Positions 1 through 5,670 of a stretch of DNA of 7,607 nt are shown one piece after another (positions within the stretch are counted from its first letter, which is position 1; the number at the start of each line of letters is the position of its first letter). The stretch lies in the NCBI GenBank assembly GCA_002421965.1, contig DISN01000010.1, positions 3,023-10,629 on the forward strand, written 5' to 3'. The notes below the pieces were generated by a model. It saw only the letters and a list, made by a program, of their open reading frames with translations, searched no databases and was not told where the DNA came from. Made by a program: the position numbers and the translations under genes. This DNA is from Candidatus Saccharibacteria bacterium UBA6209 (GTDB lineage Bacteria > Patescibacteriota > Saccharimonadia > Saccharimonadales > Saccharimonadaceae).

Positions 1-107
1 TTAACTCGTAATGCATCGTTGATCGCTGGAACCTTGTCAGTAAACTCGACGTCAACCACCACACCGACTATTTGTATAATTTTTCCTGTATTATTCGCTT
101 CACTCAT
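1..107 (-). CDS. atpD: F1F0 ATP synthase subunit beta, 5' end only (partial)
   Basis: This is the first 35 codons of the catalytic beta subunit of F1. The gene is cut by the left edge of the window, so no stop is seen. The visible part reads MSEANNTGKIIQIVGVVVDV and continues VEF-TDKVPAINDAL. This matches the N-terminal beta-barrel strand of AtpD (G-K-I-xx-I-x-G-x-V-V-D-V-x-F), followed by the usual P-x-I-x-x-A segment. The Walker A and catalytic Glu regions lie outside the window. The ATG at 107 is preceded by AAAGGAG with 6 nt spacing. It follows atpG by 54 nt, the largest gap inside the operon, and sits in its normal place after gamma. AtpD forms the alpha3beta3 hexamer with AtpA and makes ATP from ADP and phosphate as gamma rotates. 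The identification rests on both N-terminal sequence and gene order. Confidence 0.95.
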   Translation of the reverse strand, partial: MSEANNTGKIIQIVGVVVDVEFTDKVPAINDALRV

Positions 108-113
108 GGGTTA

Positions 114-118
114 CTCCT
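114..118 (-). promoter_or_regulatory. Shine-Dalgarno site of atpD
   Basis: AGGAG (within AAAGGAG) on the minus strand lies 6 nt before the ATG of atpD. It sits in the 54-nt gap after atpG (108-161), which otherwise shows no terminator-like hairpin or clear promoter. atpD is therefore probably co-transcribed and separately initiated rather than translationally coupled to atpG. Confidence 0.8.
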
Positions 119-161
119 TTGCCATTTCATTCGTCATTCTTATCTATATCGCCTTAGTTGG

Positions 162-1043
162 CTACTCCGACATCGCTTCCACGCCGCCGCTAATTTCTGC
201 CAATTCTTGGGTAATCGCCCCCTGACGGGCTTTGTTCATTGCAAGTGTCAGGTCATCAATCAAATCAGCTGCGTTGTCGGTCGCATTCTTCATAGCCAAC
301 ATCCTCATGCTGTGCTCAGATGCACGAGCGTCAAGCAGTGCCTGAAATAGCCTAGCGCCAATCATTCGTCGAACAACTTCATTCAAAACAACTTCAGCAT
401 TTGGCTCGTATTTTACCTCCTTAGCTGGCTCTGGATCGTCAGTCTCACTGCTCGATATTGTCGTACCAGCAGGCAGAAGTCGCTGCCAACTGGGTTCCTG
501 AACTACGCTACTGACAAAATCAGTGTAGACCAAAGTTACGGCATCGACTTTTTCTTCAATAAATTGGTCGAGAATTGTGTTTAAGATAGTCCTAAAAGCC
601 AGACCCGCAGGGTGATCAGGTAGGCCATCATACGAACCAATCACTTCGGTGTCTTTTAGCCTAGTAGCAAACTGTGAAGCCTTACGACCAACAGTCAAAG
701 TCAGGTTCTTGATACCTCGCTCATCATCACGCTTTAGTAGCTCAAGGTATTTCTTGGACACGTTAGCATTGTAAGCTCCGGCCAAGCCCTTGTCAGATGC
801 AATAAAGACAATCAGTCGGCTTTTAATCTCTCGACGCGCAAACAACGGATGGTCCTGAGTCTTGATGTGCGTCGCCAGGTCCATCAGCAGCTCACTACCA
901 GCCGATGCGTATGGCGTTGAAGCCTTGGTGGCCTCTTGCGAGCGACGCATCTTGCTCGCCGCCACCATCTGCATGGCTCGAGTAATCTGCTTGGTATTAC
1001 CAACCGAGCGGATACGAGTTTTTAGTTGTCGCGTCGATGCCAT
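162..1043 (-). CDS. atpG: F1F0 ATP synthase subunit gamma
   Basis: This is the 293-residue central rotor shaft of F1, a normal length for the family. The N-terminus MASTRQLKTRIRSVGNTKQI followed by TRAMQMVAASKMRR is the classic gamma coiled-coil helix that turns inside the alpha3beta3 ring. The middle holds the Rossmann-like domain (about 75-190, with SDKGLAGAYNANV near 83-95). The C-terminal helix carries the family signature ITQELAEISGG (277-287), with Val288 where the PROSITE pattern has Ala, a mild deviation. There is no cysteine. The start is ATG, 3 nt after the atpA stop, with a GAGGA site at 1051-1055 inside the end of atpA, so translation is probably coupled to atpA. Gamma transmits c-ring rotation to the catalytic sites. 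The residue 195-212 loop is acidic and probably solvent-exposed (inference). Confidence 0.97.
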   Translation of the reverse strand: MASTRQLKTRIRSVGNTKQITRAMQMVAASKMRRSQEATKASTPYASAGSELLMDLATHIKTQDHPLFARREIKSRLIVFIASDKGLAGAYNANVSKKYLELLKRDDERGIKNLTLTVGRKASQFATRLKDTEVIGSYDGLPDHPAGLAFRTILNTILDQFIEEKVDAVTLVYTDFVSSVVQEPSWQRLLPAGTTISSSETDDPEPAKEVKYEPNAEVVLNEVVRRMIGARLFQALLDARASEHSMRMLAMKNATDNAADLIDDLTLAMNKARQGAITQELAEISGGVEAMSE

Positions 1044-1046
1044 AGA

Positions 1047-2573
1047 TTAATCCTCGAACCCTTTAGCTGCCTTCTTGGTCACTTCTTCGATAGTCTTTGT
1101 CTGCTCGTCAGTCGGCTTATCGCCCTTGTTCAGCTGACGCATAGCGTCCTTGTGGTCTTTCCATAGGCGAGTTAACGCAGCCGCCTGAGCTTCCTTAATC
1201 TTCTCGACAGGAACACCATCAAAGGCGCCACTAGTCACTGCATAGATCGACACATACTGCTCCCAGATACTCATTGGCTGATACTGAGGTTGCTTTAGCA
1301 GCTCTGTCAGTCGCTGACCACGATCGATTTGCGCCTTAGTGGCGGCGTCTAGGTCAGAACCAAACTGTGAAAAGGCTGCTAGTTCGCGGAACTGACTTAG
1401 ACCAAGCTTCAAGTTACCGCCAACCGACTTAACTGCCTTAGTTTGAGCCGCACCACCAACACGAGACACCGAAAGTCCAGCAGAAATCGCTGGGCGGATA
1501 CCCTGGTAGAACAAGTCTGTTTCGAGGAATATCTGACCGTCAGTGATCGAAATAACGTTTGTTGGGATATAGGCAGAAATGTCACCAGCCTGAGTCTCGA
1601 TAATCGGTAGAGCTGTTAGCGAACCGGCACCCAATGCATCTGAAAGCTTAGCTGATCGCTCAAGTAGGCGAGAGTGCAAGTAGAAAACATCACCAGGGTA
1701 AGCCTCGCGTCCAGGTGGACGGCGAAGTAGAAGTGACATCTGTCGATATGCTACAGCATGTTTGGTTAGGTCGTCATAAATCATCAGTGCGTGCTCGCCC
1801 TTATCGCGGAAATACTCGCCCATAGCTGTACCAGCATATGGCGCAAGATAAAGCAGGGAAGCGGCGTCGCTTGGGCTAGTTGCCACCACGATAGTCTGGT
1901 CCATCACACCTTCTTCTTTTAATCGCTCAACCAGTCGAGTCACCTTAGATAGCTTCTGACCGATTGCCACGTAAACGTTGACCACGCCAGTTTTTTGCTT
2001 AGCCTGGTTGATCATGGTGTCGATAGCAATTGCAGTCTTACCAGTCTGACGGTCACCAATGATTAGCTCACGCTGACCACGACCAATTGGGAACATTGCG
2101 TCAATCGCCATAATTCCAGTCATCAGTGGCTCGTGAACCGACTTACGACCCATAACGCCAATTGCTGGACGCTCGATCAAGCCTTGATTCTTGGTTTTAA
2201 TAGCTGGACCGCCATCTAGTGGACGACCAAGTGGGTCAACCACACGACCAAGCAGCTCTTCGCCAACTGGCACGGTCAAAACTTCACCCTTGCGAGTTAC
2301 CTTAGCACCAGCACTAACCTTAGTTTCACCACCAAGGATAACCGCACCGATCTCATCTTCCATCAAGTTCAAAGCAAACGCCTCAACTGGGCCATCAGGT
2401 GACTCAATCTCTAGCACCTCGCTGTAACCAGCCTTACTCAGGCCATGAACCCAAGCCACGCCGTCACCGACACGAACGACAACTCCAACATCTTCGAGAC
2501 CTTCTGAGCTCTCTAGCTTAGCAATTGCGCTCCGCAGGTTGTTTGATAATTCTGTTACGTCTATTTTACTCAT
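1047..2573 (-). CDS. atpA: F1F0 ATP synthase subunit alpha
   Basis: This is the 508-residue non-catalytic nucleotide-binding subunit of F1, of normal length. The N-terminal helix (DVTELSNNLRSAI, 5-17) that normally docks onto delta is kept. It is followed by the beta-barrel (about 28-98) and the nucleotide-binding domain with Walker A GDRQTGKT at 173-180 and Walker B ALMIYDDL at 262-269. The block LLLRRPPGREAYPGDVFYLH (281-300) is nearly invariant in the family. The signature PAISAGLSVS (361-370) has Ser where the PROSITE pattern expects Asp/Asn/His. Arg371 (SVSRVGGAAQ) is the arginine finger that reaches the catalytic site on beta. The C-terminal domain is helical and Lys/Glu-rich. ATG at 2573 has GAGGAG at 2578-2583, an unusually short 4-nt spacing, overlapping the atpH stop. 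The protein has no cysteine. Identification is certain. Confidence 0.99.
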   Translation of the reverse strand: MSKIDVTELSNNLRSAIAKLESSEGLEDVGVVVRVGDGVAWVHGLSKAGYSEVLEIESPDGPVEAFALNLMEDEIGAVILGGETKVSAGAKVTRKGEVLTVPVGEELLGRVVDPLGRPLDGGPAIKTKNQGLIERPAIGVMGRKSVHEPLMTGIMAIDAMFPIGRGQRELIIGDRQTGKTAIAIDTMINQAKQKTGVVNVYVAIGQKLSKVTRLVERLKEEGVMDQTIVVATSPSDAASLLYLAPYAGTAMGEYFRDKGEHALMIYDDLTKHAVAYRQMSLLLRRPPGREAYPGDVFYLHSRLLERSAKLSDALGAGSLTALPIIETQAGDISAYIPTNVISITDGQIFLETDLFYQGIRPAISAGLSVSRVGGAAQTKAVKSVGGNLKLGLSQFRELAAFSQFGSDLDAATKAQIDRGQRLTELLKQPQYQPMSIWEQYVSIYAVTSGAFDGVPVEKIKEAQAAALTRLWKDHKDAMRQLNKGDKPTDEQTKTIEEVTKKAAKGFED

Positions 2574-2582
2574 ATCTCTCCT

Positions 2583-2960
2583 CTATATCTCTGCCGTTCG
2601 CAGCATTTCAAGTTTTTTGGCAATAGTGCTATCTAGCGACTGCGTTGGAGTAGTAATCTTGACCCCACCAATAAGCTCTGGTCGAACCGTTTCCTTGATA
2701 TGCACTTCGTGCTGATCAAACATCGATTCAATTTCTTTCTTAATGGCTACATCTAGCGGACGCGCAGTATCGACCCGAACAATCATCTGTCCAGAATCAG
2801 CCAGTATCGATTCAATATCTCGCACCAGTAAGTCGGCCTCACGCTCACGTCGCTCTTCTATGAGCAGTGCCGCCAGCCAGTCAATAATCTGATCATTGCC
2901 AGTCAACAACTCTTTAGCCACAAAAGTAGCCAATGCTCTACGTGAAAGCCGACCCGCCAT
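2583..2960 (-). CDS. atpH: F1F0 ATP synthase subunit delta, short form
   Basis: Delta is the stator protein that ties the tip of the b-stalk to the top of F1 (OSCP in mitochondria). Identification rests on position between atpF and atpA and on the C-terminal signature VRPELIGGVKI (92-102), followed by a conserved D110-S-T-I-A-x-K-L helix. The protein is only 125 residues, while bacterial delta is usually about 175-180. The missing part is N-terminal: the six-helix bundle is reduced to about two or three helices (5-57, rich in charged residues around LIEERREREADLLVRDIE). No longer reading is likely, because the ATG at 2960 overlaps the atpF stop by one base (TAATG) and has AAGGGG 8 nt upstream (2969-2974). 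Translation is probably coupled to atpF. Function is expected to be kept, but the F1-facing surface must be altered. Confidence 0.88.
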   Translation of the reverse strand: MAGRLSRRALATFVAKELLTGNDQIIDWLAALLIEERREREADLLVRDIESILADSGQMIVRVDTARPLDVAIKKEIESMFDQHEVHIKETVRPELIGGVKITTPTQSLDSTIAKKLEMLRTAEI

Positions 2961-3508
2961 TATTTCGACCCCTTAAGTGCTTTAGCGATAATCTCTGCGT
3001 CTTTTTTAGCATCAACTTTATCGCCCAAAATTTTACTAGAAGCCTCTGCCACTAGACCGATAGTTTCGGTTGCAAGTGCTTTCTTTGCTAAGGCAACTTC
3101 TTTATTTAACTCATCTCGTGCGCTAGCAAGCATAGCATCGGCCTTGGCCTCAGCTTTTTTAGTAGCATCTTCTACGAACTTTGCAGCCTCTTCCTTAGCG
3201 GTCGAAACAATATCTGCAGCTTCTTGCTTGGCTTCATCCAGTAATTCTGCTGTCCTAGCTTCTGCCTCGGCAGCATGCTTTTCGGCCTCCATGGCAGCGT
3301 CTGCGCTAGCCCTGACGGCGTCATCTCGCTTATCTAACATCGCCACAAGTGGCGGATAGACAAACTTCTTTAGGATAAACAGCAAAATCAAAAACGCAAC
3401 AGTCTGCAAGCCAAGCAGCGTCCAGTTGACACCAAGCGACGAGAACAAGTCACCCCCTTGCTCGGATGTCGATGCTACCGTTACTAGTTGTCGTGTTATA
3501 TATTCCAC
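2960..3508 (-). CDS. atpF: F1F0 ATP synthase subunit b
   Basis: This is the 182-residue peripheral stalk subunit. A short polar N-terminus is followed by one membrane helix at about 28-47 (VNWTLLGLQTVAFLILLFIL), then KKFVYPPLVAMLDKRDD (47-63), the standard membrane-exit segment of b subunits. The rest (about 60-180) is a long Ala/Glu/Lys-rich helix with heptad-like spacing that forms the dimeric coiled coil to delta. The start is GTG at 3508, chosen because AAAGG lies 6 nt upstream (3515-3519) and because this start gives the usual short polar segment before the membrane helix. The gene begins 17 nt after atpE and its stop overlaps the atpH start by one base. There is one atpF only, so a b homodimer rather than a b/b' pair is expected. 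No cysteine is present. Confidence 0.96.
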   Translation of the reverse strand: MEYITRQLVTVASTSEQGGDLFSSLGVNWTLLGLQTVAFLILLFILKKFVYPPLVAMLDKRDDAVRASADAAMEAEKHAAEAEARTAELLDEAKQEAADIVSTAKEEAAKFVEDATKKAEAKADAMLASARDELNKEVALAKKALATETIGLVAEASSKILGDKVDAKKDAEIIAKALKGSK

Positions 3509-3525
3509 AAAATACCTTTCGGAAA

Positions 3526-3738
3526 TTACATAACCTTACCGACGATAGCGACGATGAAACCGATGATCGCTAGGGCGTCAATAAATGAGATACCAAGGAT
3601 CATCATTGTACGCAGGTCGTTAATCTTCTCTGGGTTACGGCCAGCTGCGTTCATTGCGGCTGCTCCAACTAGACCAGCGCCGATTGCTGCAAATGCTGCA
3701 GGTAGTGCGTAAGCAAGTGAAAATGCTAGTGATTCCAT
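3526..3738 (-). CDS. atpE: F1F0 ATP synthase subunit c (c-ring proteolipid)
   Basis: This 70-residue hairpin is the monomer of the rotating c-ring. Helix 1 (about 8-32) carries a glycine-rich packing face (AIGAGLVGAAAMNAAG, 18-33). The polar loop is GRNPEKINDLR (33-43), with the conserved R-x-P that contacts gamma/epsilon. Helix 2 (about 45-68) carries the ion-binding carboxylate, Asp54 (GISFIDALAIIG). The Na+ signature is absent: the Gln position of helix 1 aligns with Ala21, and the carboxylate is followed by Ala55 rather than Ser/Thr. A proton-driven enzyme is therefore predicted by comparison with characterised Na+ c-rings. Asp rather than Glu is the less common choice among bacteria. It is preceded by an AT-rich 29-nt leader with a strong ribosome site, fitting the need for many c copies. 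Confidence 0.97.
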   Translation of the reverse strand: MESLAFSLAYALPAAFAAIGAGLVGAAAMNAAGRNPEKINDLRTMMILGISFIDALAIIGFIVAIVGKVM

Positions 3739-3767
3739 ATTATTAATTCTCCTTTATTAATTATTTT
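3739..3767 (-). promoter_or_regulatory. AT-rich translation-initiation leader of atpE
   Basis: This 29-nt atpB-atpE gap is almost entirely A/T except for AAAGGAG at 3749-3755, which lies 10 nt before the ATG of atpE. An unstructured AT-rich leader with a strong Shine-Dalgarno site favours high initiation, and c is needed in about 8-15 copies per enzyme. In E. coli the atpE leader is a known translation enhancer. Equivalence here is an inference from composition and position. Confidence 0.55.
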
Positions 3768-4601
3768 TTAACTGGTTAATGCTTCATTCTCTGCAGTTTT
3801 ATTTAGAGCAGGGGAATGATCGTCGTCATGAGCCTCATCGCCATGATGGCTTAGGCCTAGGGAAATAAACACCACGGTTAGCATAAAGAATATGTACGCC
3901 TGTATGCCGCCAATAAATAACTCAAACAAGTAAAACGGCTGCAAAGCAAGAGGGGAGATAAACTGAGTCAAGTAAGCAATCATAATCAACAGAACCTCAC
4001 CCGCCAACACGTTTCCGAACAAACGGAAGCTTAAGCCAAGCAATCGAGAAAACTCAGCGACTAGCTCGAGTATGCCAACAAATGCCATAATCGGATCCTT
4101 GAGTGGATTGATAAAATACCGCCCCATATTGCCCTTAAAGCCCATGTACTTAAAGGCGTAAATTTGCGCCGCAACAATTGTGACAATCGCCAGTGCAAAG
4201 GTCATATTTAGATCAGCTACAAATGGTCTGAACAGCGGCGTGCCCTCGCCAACAGTAATCGGACCAACGATCGGCAAGATACCCATCCAGTACTGAGCAA
4301 TGACAAAGAAGAATATTGTGATTGCTACCGGTGCAACTTTTTTGGCCCACTTCTCATCTGGGATAACCTGACGAACTGTGCCGTATAGACCCTCAAATGT
4401 CCAAGTTATCAGTCTGGTAGCGAAGTTAGGCTTTTTCTTTCCAAGGGCCACAGCTCTTGCGCCGAACAACAACCAAACCAAAATAATAATACCCAGTAGA
4501 CCAAGCATATGCGAGTTGGTGATTGACACTCCACCTAGATTTAAAATCTCCTCAGCTTTGATTGAGATATGTGGACCGGCGGCAGCAAAAAAATGTATCA
4601 T
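3768..4601 (-). CDS. atpB: F1F0 ATP synthase subunit a
   Basis: This 277-residue integral membrane stator subunit provides the two half-channels for protons beside the c-ring. There are several hydrophobic segments (about 30-48, 90-111, 132-152, 171-190, 198-220, 224-250). The essential arginine is Arg193 in SFRLFGNVLAGE (191-202), matching E. coli Arg210, with Asn197 and Glu202 of the same motif present. Gln234 in GGIQAYIFFMLTVVFIS matches the conserved C-terminal Gln (E. coli Gln252). The tail is rich in His and acidic residues (SHHGDEAHDDDHS, 251-263), a possible metal- or proton-buffering tail of unknown role. The ATG at 4601 overlaps the atpZ stop (ATGA) and has AAGGAG at 4610-4615, spaced 8 nt, so translation is probably coupled to atpZ. 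No cysteine is present. Confidence 0.97.
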   Translation of the reverse strand: MIHFFAAAGPHISIKAEEILNLGGVSITNSHMLGLLGIIILVWLLFGARAVALGKKKPNFATRLITWTFEGLYGTVRQVIPDEKWAKKVAPVAITIFFFVIAQYWMGILPIVGPITVGEGTPLFRPFVADLNMTFALAIVTIVAAQIYAFKYMGFKGNMGRYFINPLKDPIMAFVGILELVAEFSRLLGLSFRLFGNVLAGEVLLIMIAYLTQFISPLALQPFYLFELFIGGIQAYIFFMLTVVFISLGLSHHGDEAHDDDHSPALNKTAENEALTS

Positions 4602-4876
4602 TTAGTCGACTCCTTGCGAGATTTTATGCCTGATATTTGTTTCTTGACCAGTAGTGCGGCACCCGTACAGCCAACGACAATACCAACAACCATCAGCCAT
4701 GGCTTAGTATCAAGCTGTACGTCGGCCCAAACACCGAGTAGGGTAAACCCGACCGATGGCACAAACATCCGCCACGTCGTATCACCGATGGTTGCCAAAA
4801 TAGTCCCAAGTGCCTCTGGTTCGCCGGCAGTTTGGCTATTTTTTTTGCCATCAGAAATAGGTGGTTTACTCTCCAT
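4598..4876 (-). CDS. AtpZ/AtpI-like small membrane protein of the ATP synthase operon
   Basis: This 92-residue protein is the first gene of the atp operon. A polar N-terminus (1-22) is followed by two membrane helices at about 37-53 and 60-77. They are joined by a short loop with the family pattern G-x-W-x-D-x(4)-T-x-P (LGVWADVQLDTKPW, 47-60), and a basic tail follows. This matches the AtpZ/AtpI-type group found upstream of atpB. Members are linked to c-ring assembly or Mg2+/Ca2+ transport in other bacteria, and the exact role is unsettled. The two-helix topology and the loop motif fit AtpZ better than the four-helix AtpI. The ATG at 4876 sits directly behind a predicted -10 box, so the message is probably leaderless. 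Its TGA stop overlaps the atpB start by 4 nt, which couples the two. Confidence 0.85.
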   Translation of the reverse strand: MESKPPISDGKKNSQTAGEPEALGTILATIGDTTWRMFVPSVGFTLLGVWADVQLDTKPWLMVVGIVVGCTGAALLVKKQISGIKSRKESTK

Positions 4877-4883
4877 TACTTCT

Positions 4884-4913
4884 AATGTATCACATTTTAG
4901 CTTATAATGTCCA
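4884..4913 (-). promoter_or_regulatory. Predicted promoter of the atp operon (leaderless)
   Basis: On the minus strand, TGGACA (4908-4913, 5 of 6 to TTGACA) is followed by an 18-nt spacer and TACATT (4884-4889), preceded by TG one base upstream, as in an extended -10. The last -10 base at position -7 puts transcription start at A4877, one base before or at the A of the atpZ ATG (4876). No Shine-Dalgarno site fits before atpZ. It overlaps the opposing promoter for the small zinc-ribbon-like gene. Confidence 0.6.
4903..4908 (+). promoter_or_regulatory. Predicted -10 box of the small Cys/His protein gene (leaderless)
   Basis: A perfect TATAAT lies 5 nt before GTG 4914 and 11 nt before ATG 4920. 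No good -35 is seen at 17-18 nt upstream. The expected start of transcription is about 4914-4916, which leaves no room for a ribosome site. The box overlaps the -35 of the leftward atp promoter, so the two polymerases should compete. Confidence 0.6.
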
Positions 4914-5132
4914 GTGACTATGCCTCGCAGAAATTACTCCAAAAAACGCCAAACGACACCATATGTAGCGCCCACACCAGATGTAGCGTGCCGCGAAAAG
5001 CGTCGATTTCCGACTGAAAAGCAGTCTATCTATGCAGCAGAGACTCAGGAGCTACATCACCCAGAGATTGAACTAAGGACCTACATGTGTCAGTTTTGTG
5101 GTGGCTGGCACCTGACTCGATCTAAAAAATAA
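4914..5132 (+). CDS. Small basic protein with a CxxC-GWH zinc-ribbon-like motif
   Basis: This 72-residue protein is of unknown function. The first part is strongly basic (RRNYSKKRQ) and Pro/Thr-rich. It is followed by CREKRRFPTEKQSIYAAETQ (from Cys26) and ends with YMCQFCGGWHLTRSKK (Cys59, Cys62, His66). One Cys, then CxxC and GWH-x-T about 30 residues later, is a pattern seen in small phage- and bacteria-encoded zinc-ribbon-like proteins. The four residues could bind one zinc, and the basic flanks suggest nucleic-acid binding (inference). The start could be GTG 4914, which coincides with predicted transcription start (leaderless), or ATG 4920, giving 70 residues. Neither has a Shine-Dalgarno site. 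The GTG is chosen on promoter spacing. The gene diverges from the atp operon, and its last 11 nt overlap the convergent pilin-fusion gene. Confidence 0.75.
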   Translation: MTMPRRNYSKKRQTTPYVAPTPDVACREKRRFPTEKQSIYAAETQELHHPEIELRTYMCQFCGGWHLTRSKK

Positions 5133-5670
5133 CTGGCGGCAGAACGTTAACGTAAGGTCTGGCTGCGGGCGTAGCGCTATTGATTGTAGTGCCGTCGCCA
5201 AGTTGACCATTTGAGTTATTGCCAACTGTATATATCTGACCAGCGGTTGACAGTACCACTGTCGTGCCTAAACCAGACTGTACAGACTTCGCCTTTACGC
5301 CAGTGGGAAGATTCATCTTCTGCGGCGTTATATAGTAACCGCCAAATGTACCAATACCCAGGGTGCCGAGCTGGTTTGAGCCAGAGCCCATAACATCTCC
5401 ATTATCCAGAACAACAAAGGTATTAGAGTAAGCATTCAAAGAGTCGTGTGACCCCGCCATAGTAGTATAGACATCAACGGCCTTGCGTCCAGCCGGCAGT
5501 ATCATTTTCTTTAGTACTGCGCTAAATGACCGGGTAATACCAATGCCTAATTGACCGCTATGGTTAGCCCCCGCACCCCATATCTCGCCATTATCTAGCA
5601 ATACAAGCGTCGACCTCTGGTCTGTTGTAACCCTTACCGCCTTAGTACCTTCGGGCAAAGGCACCTCACG
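5122..5670 (-). repeat. RCC1 propeller, second half of repeat 5 and repeats 6-8 (residues about 566-747)
   Basis: After the lectin, REVPLPEGTKAVRV (566-579) supplies the VPLP part that repeat 5 lacked before the insert. Repeats 6-8 follow with GANHSGQLGIG, GSNQLGTLGIG and GNNSNGQLGDG. The protein ends seven residues after PYVN, consistent with a last strand that closes the ring. Eight motifs are countable, while eukaryotic RCC1 has seven blades. Confidence 0.85.

Noticed and set aside
108..161. Separate promoter or regulatory RNA in the 54-nt atpG-atpD gap
   Set aside because: Apart from the ribosome site, the gap shows no convincing -35/-10 pair on the minus strand and no stable hairpin.
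2191..2427. Plus-strand open frame antisense to atpA, and similar ones at 3144-3359, 3488-3712, 4378-4605 and 4569-4907
   Set aside because: They mirror the codon structure of conserved ATP synthase genes on the minus strand and give low-complexity Ser/Ala/Pro products.
4598..4601. UGA read as Gly (code 25 of Gracilibacteria/Absconditabacteria)
   Set aside because: atpZ ends at TGA with a normal family length and a typical ATGA overlap with atpB, and no other gene needs an internal UGA.
162..4876. Acquired or mobile island
   Set aside because: The gene order and spacing of the atp operon are ordinary. No transposase, integrase, terminal inverted repeat, tRNA or target duplication is visible anywhere in the window.
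5121..5143. Intrinsic terminator at the convergent gene ends
   Set aside because: The minus strand has a T6 run, but the preceding stem (CTG/CAG around CCGC) is only 3 bp, and the plus strand has no hairpin followed by T.
5144..5153. Perfect 10-bp palindrome ACGTTAACGT as an operator or attachment site
   Set aside because: It lies inside the coding region for Val-Asn-Val near the end of the pilin-fusion gene, is short, and no second copy was noticed.
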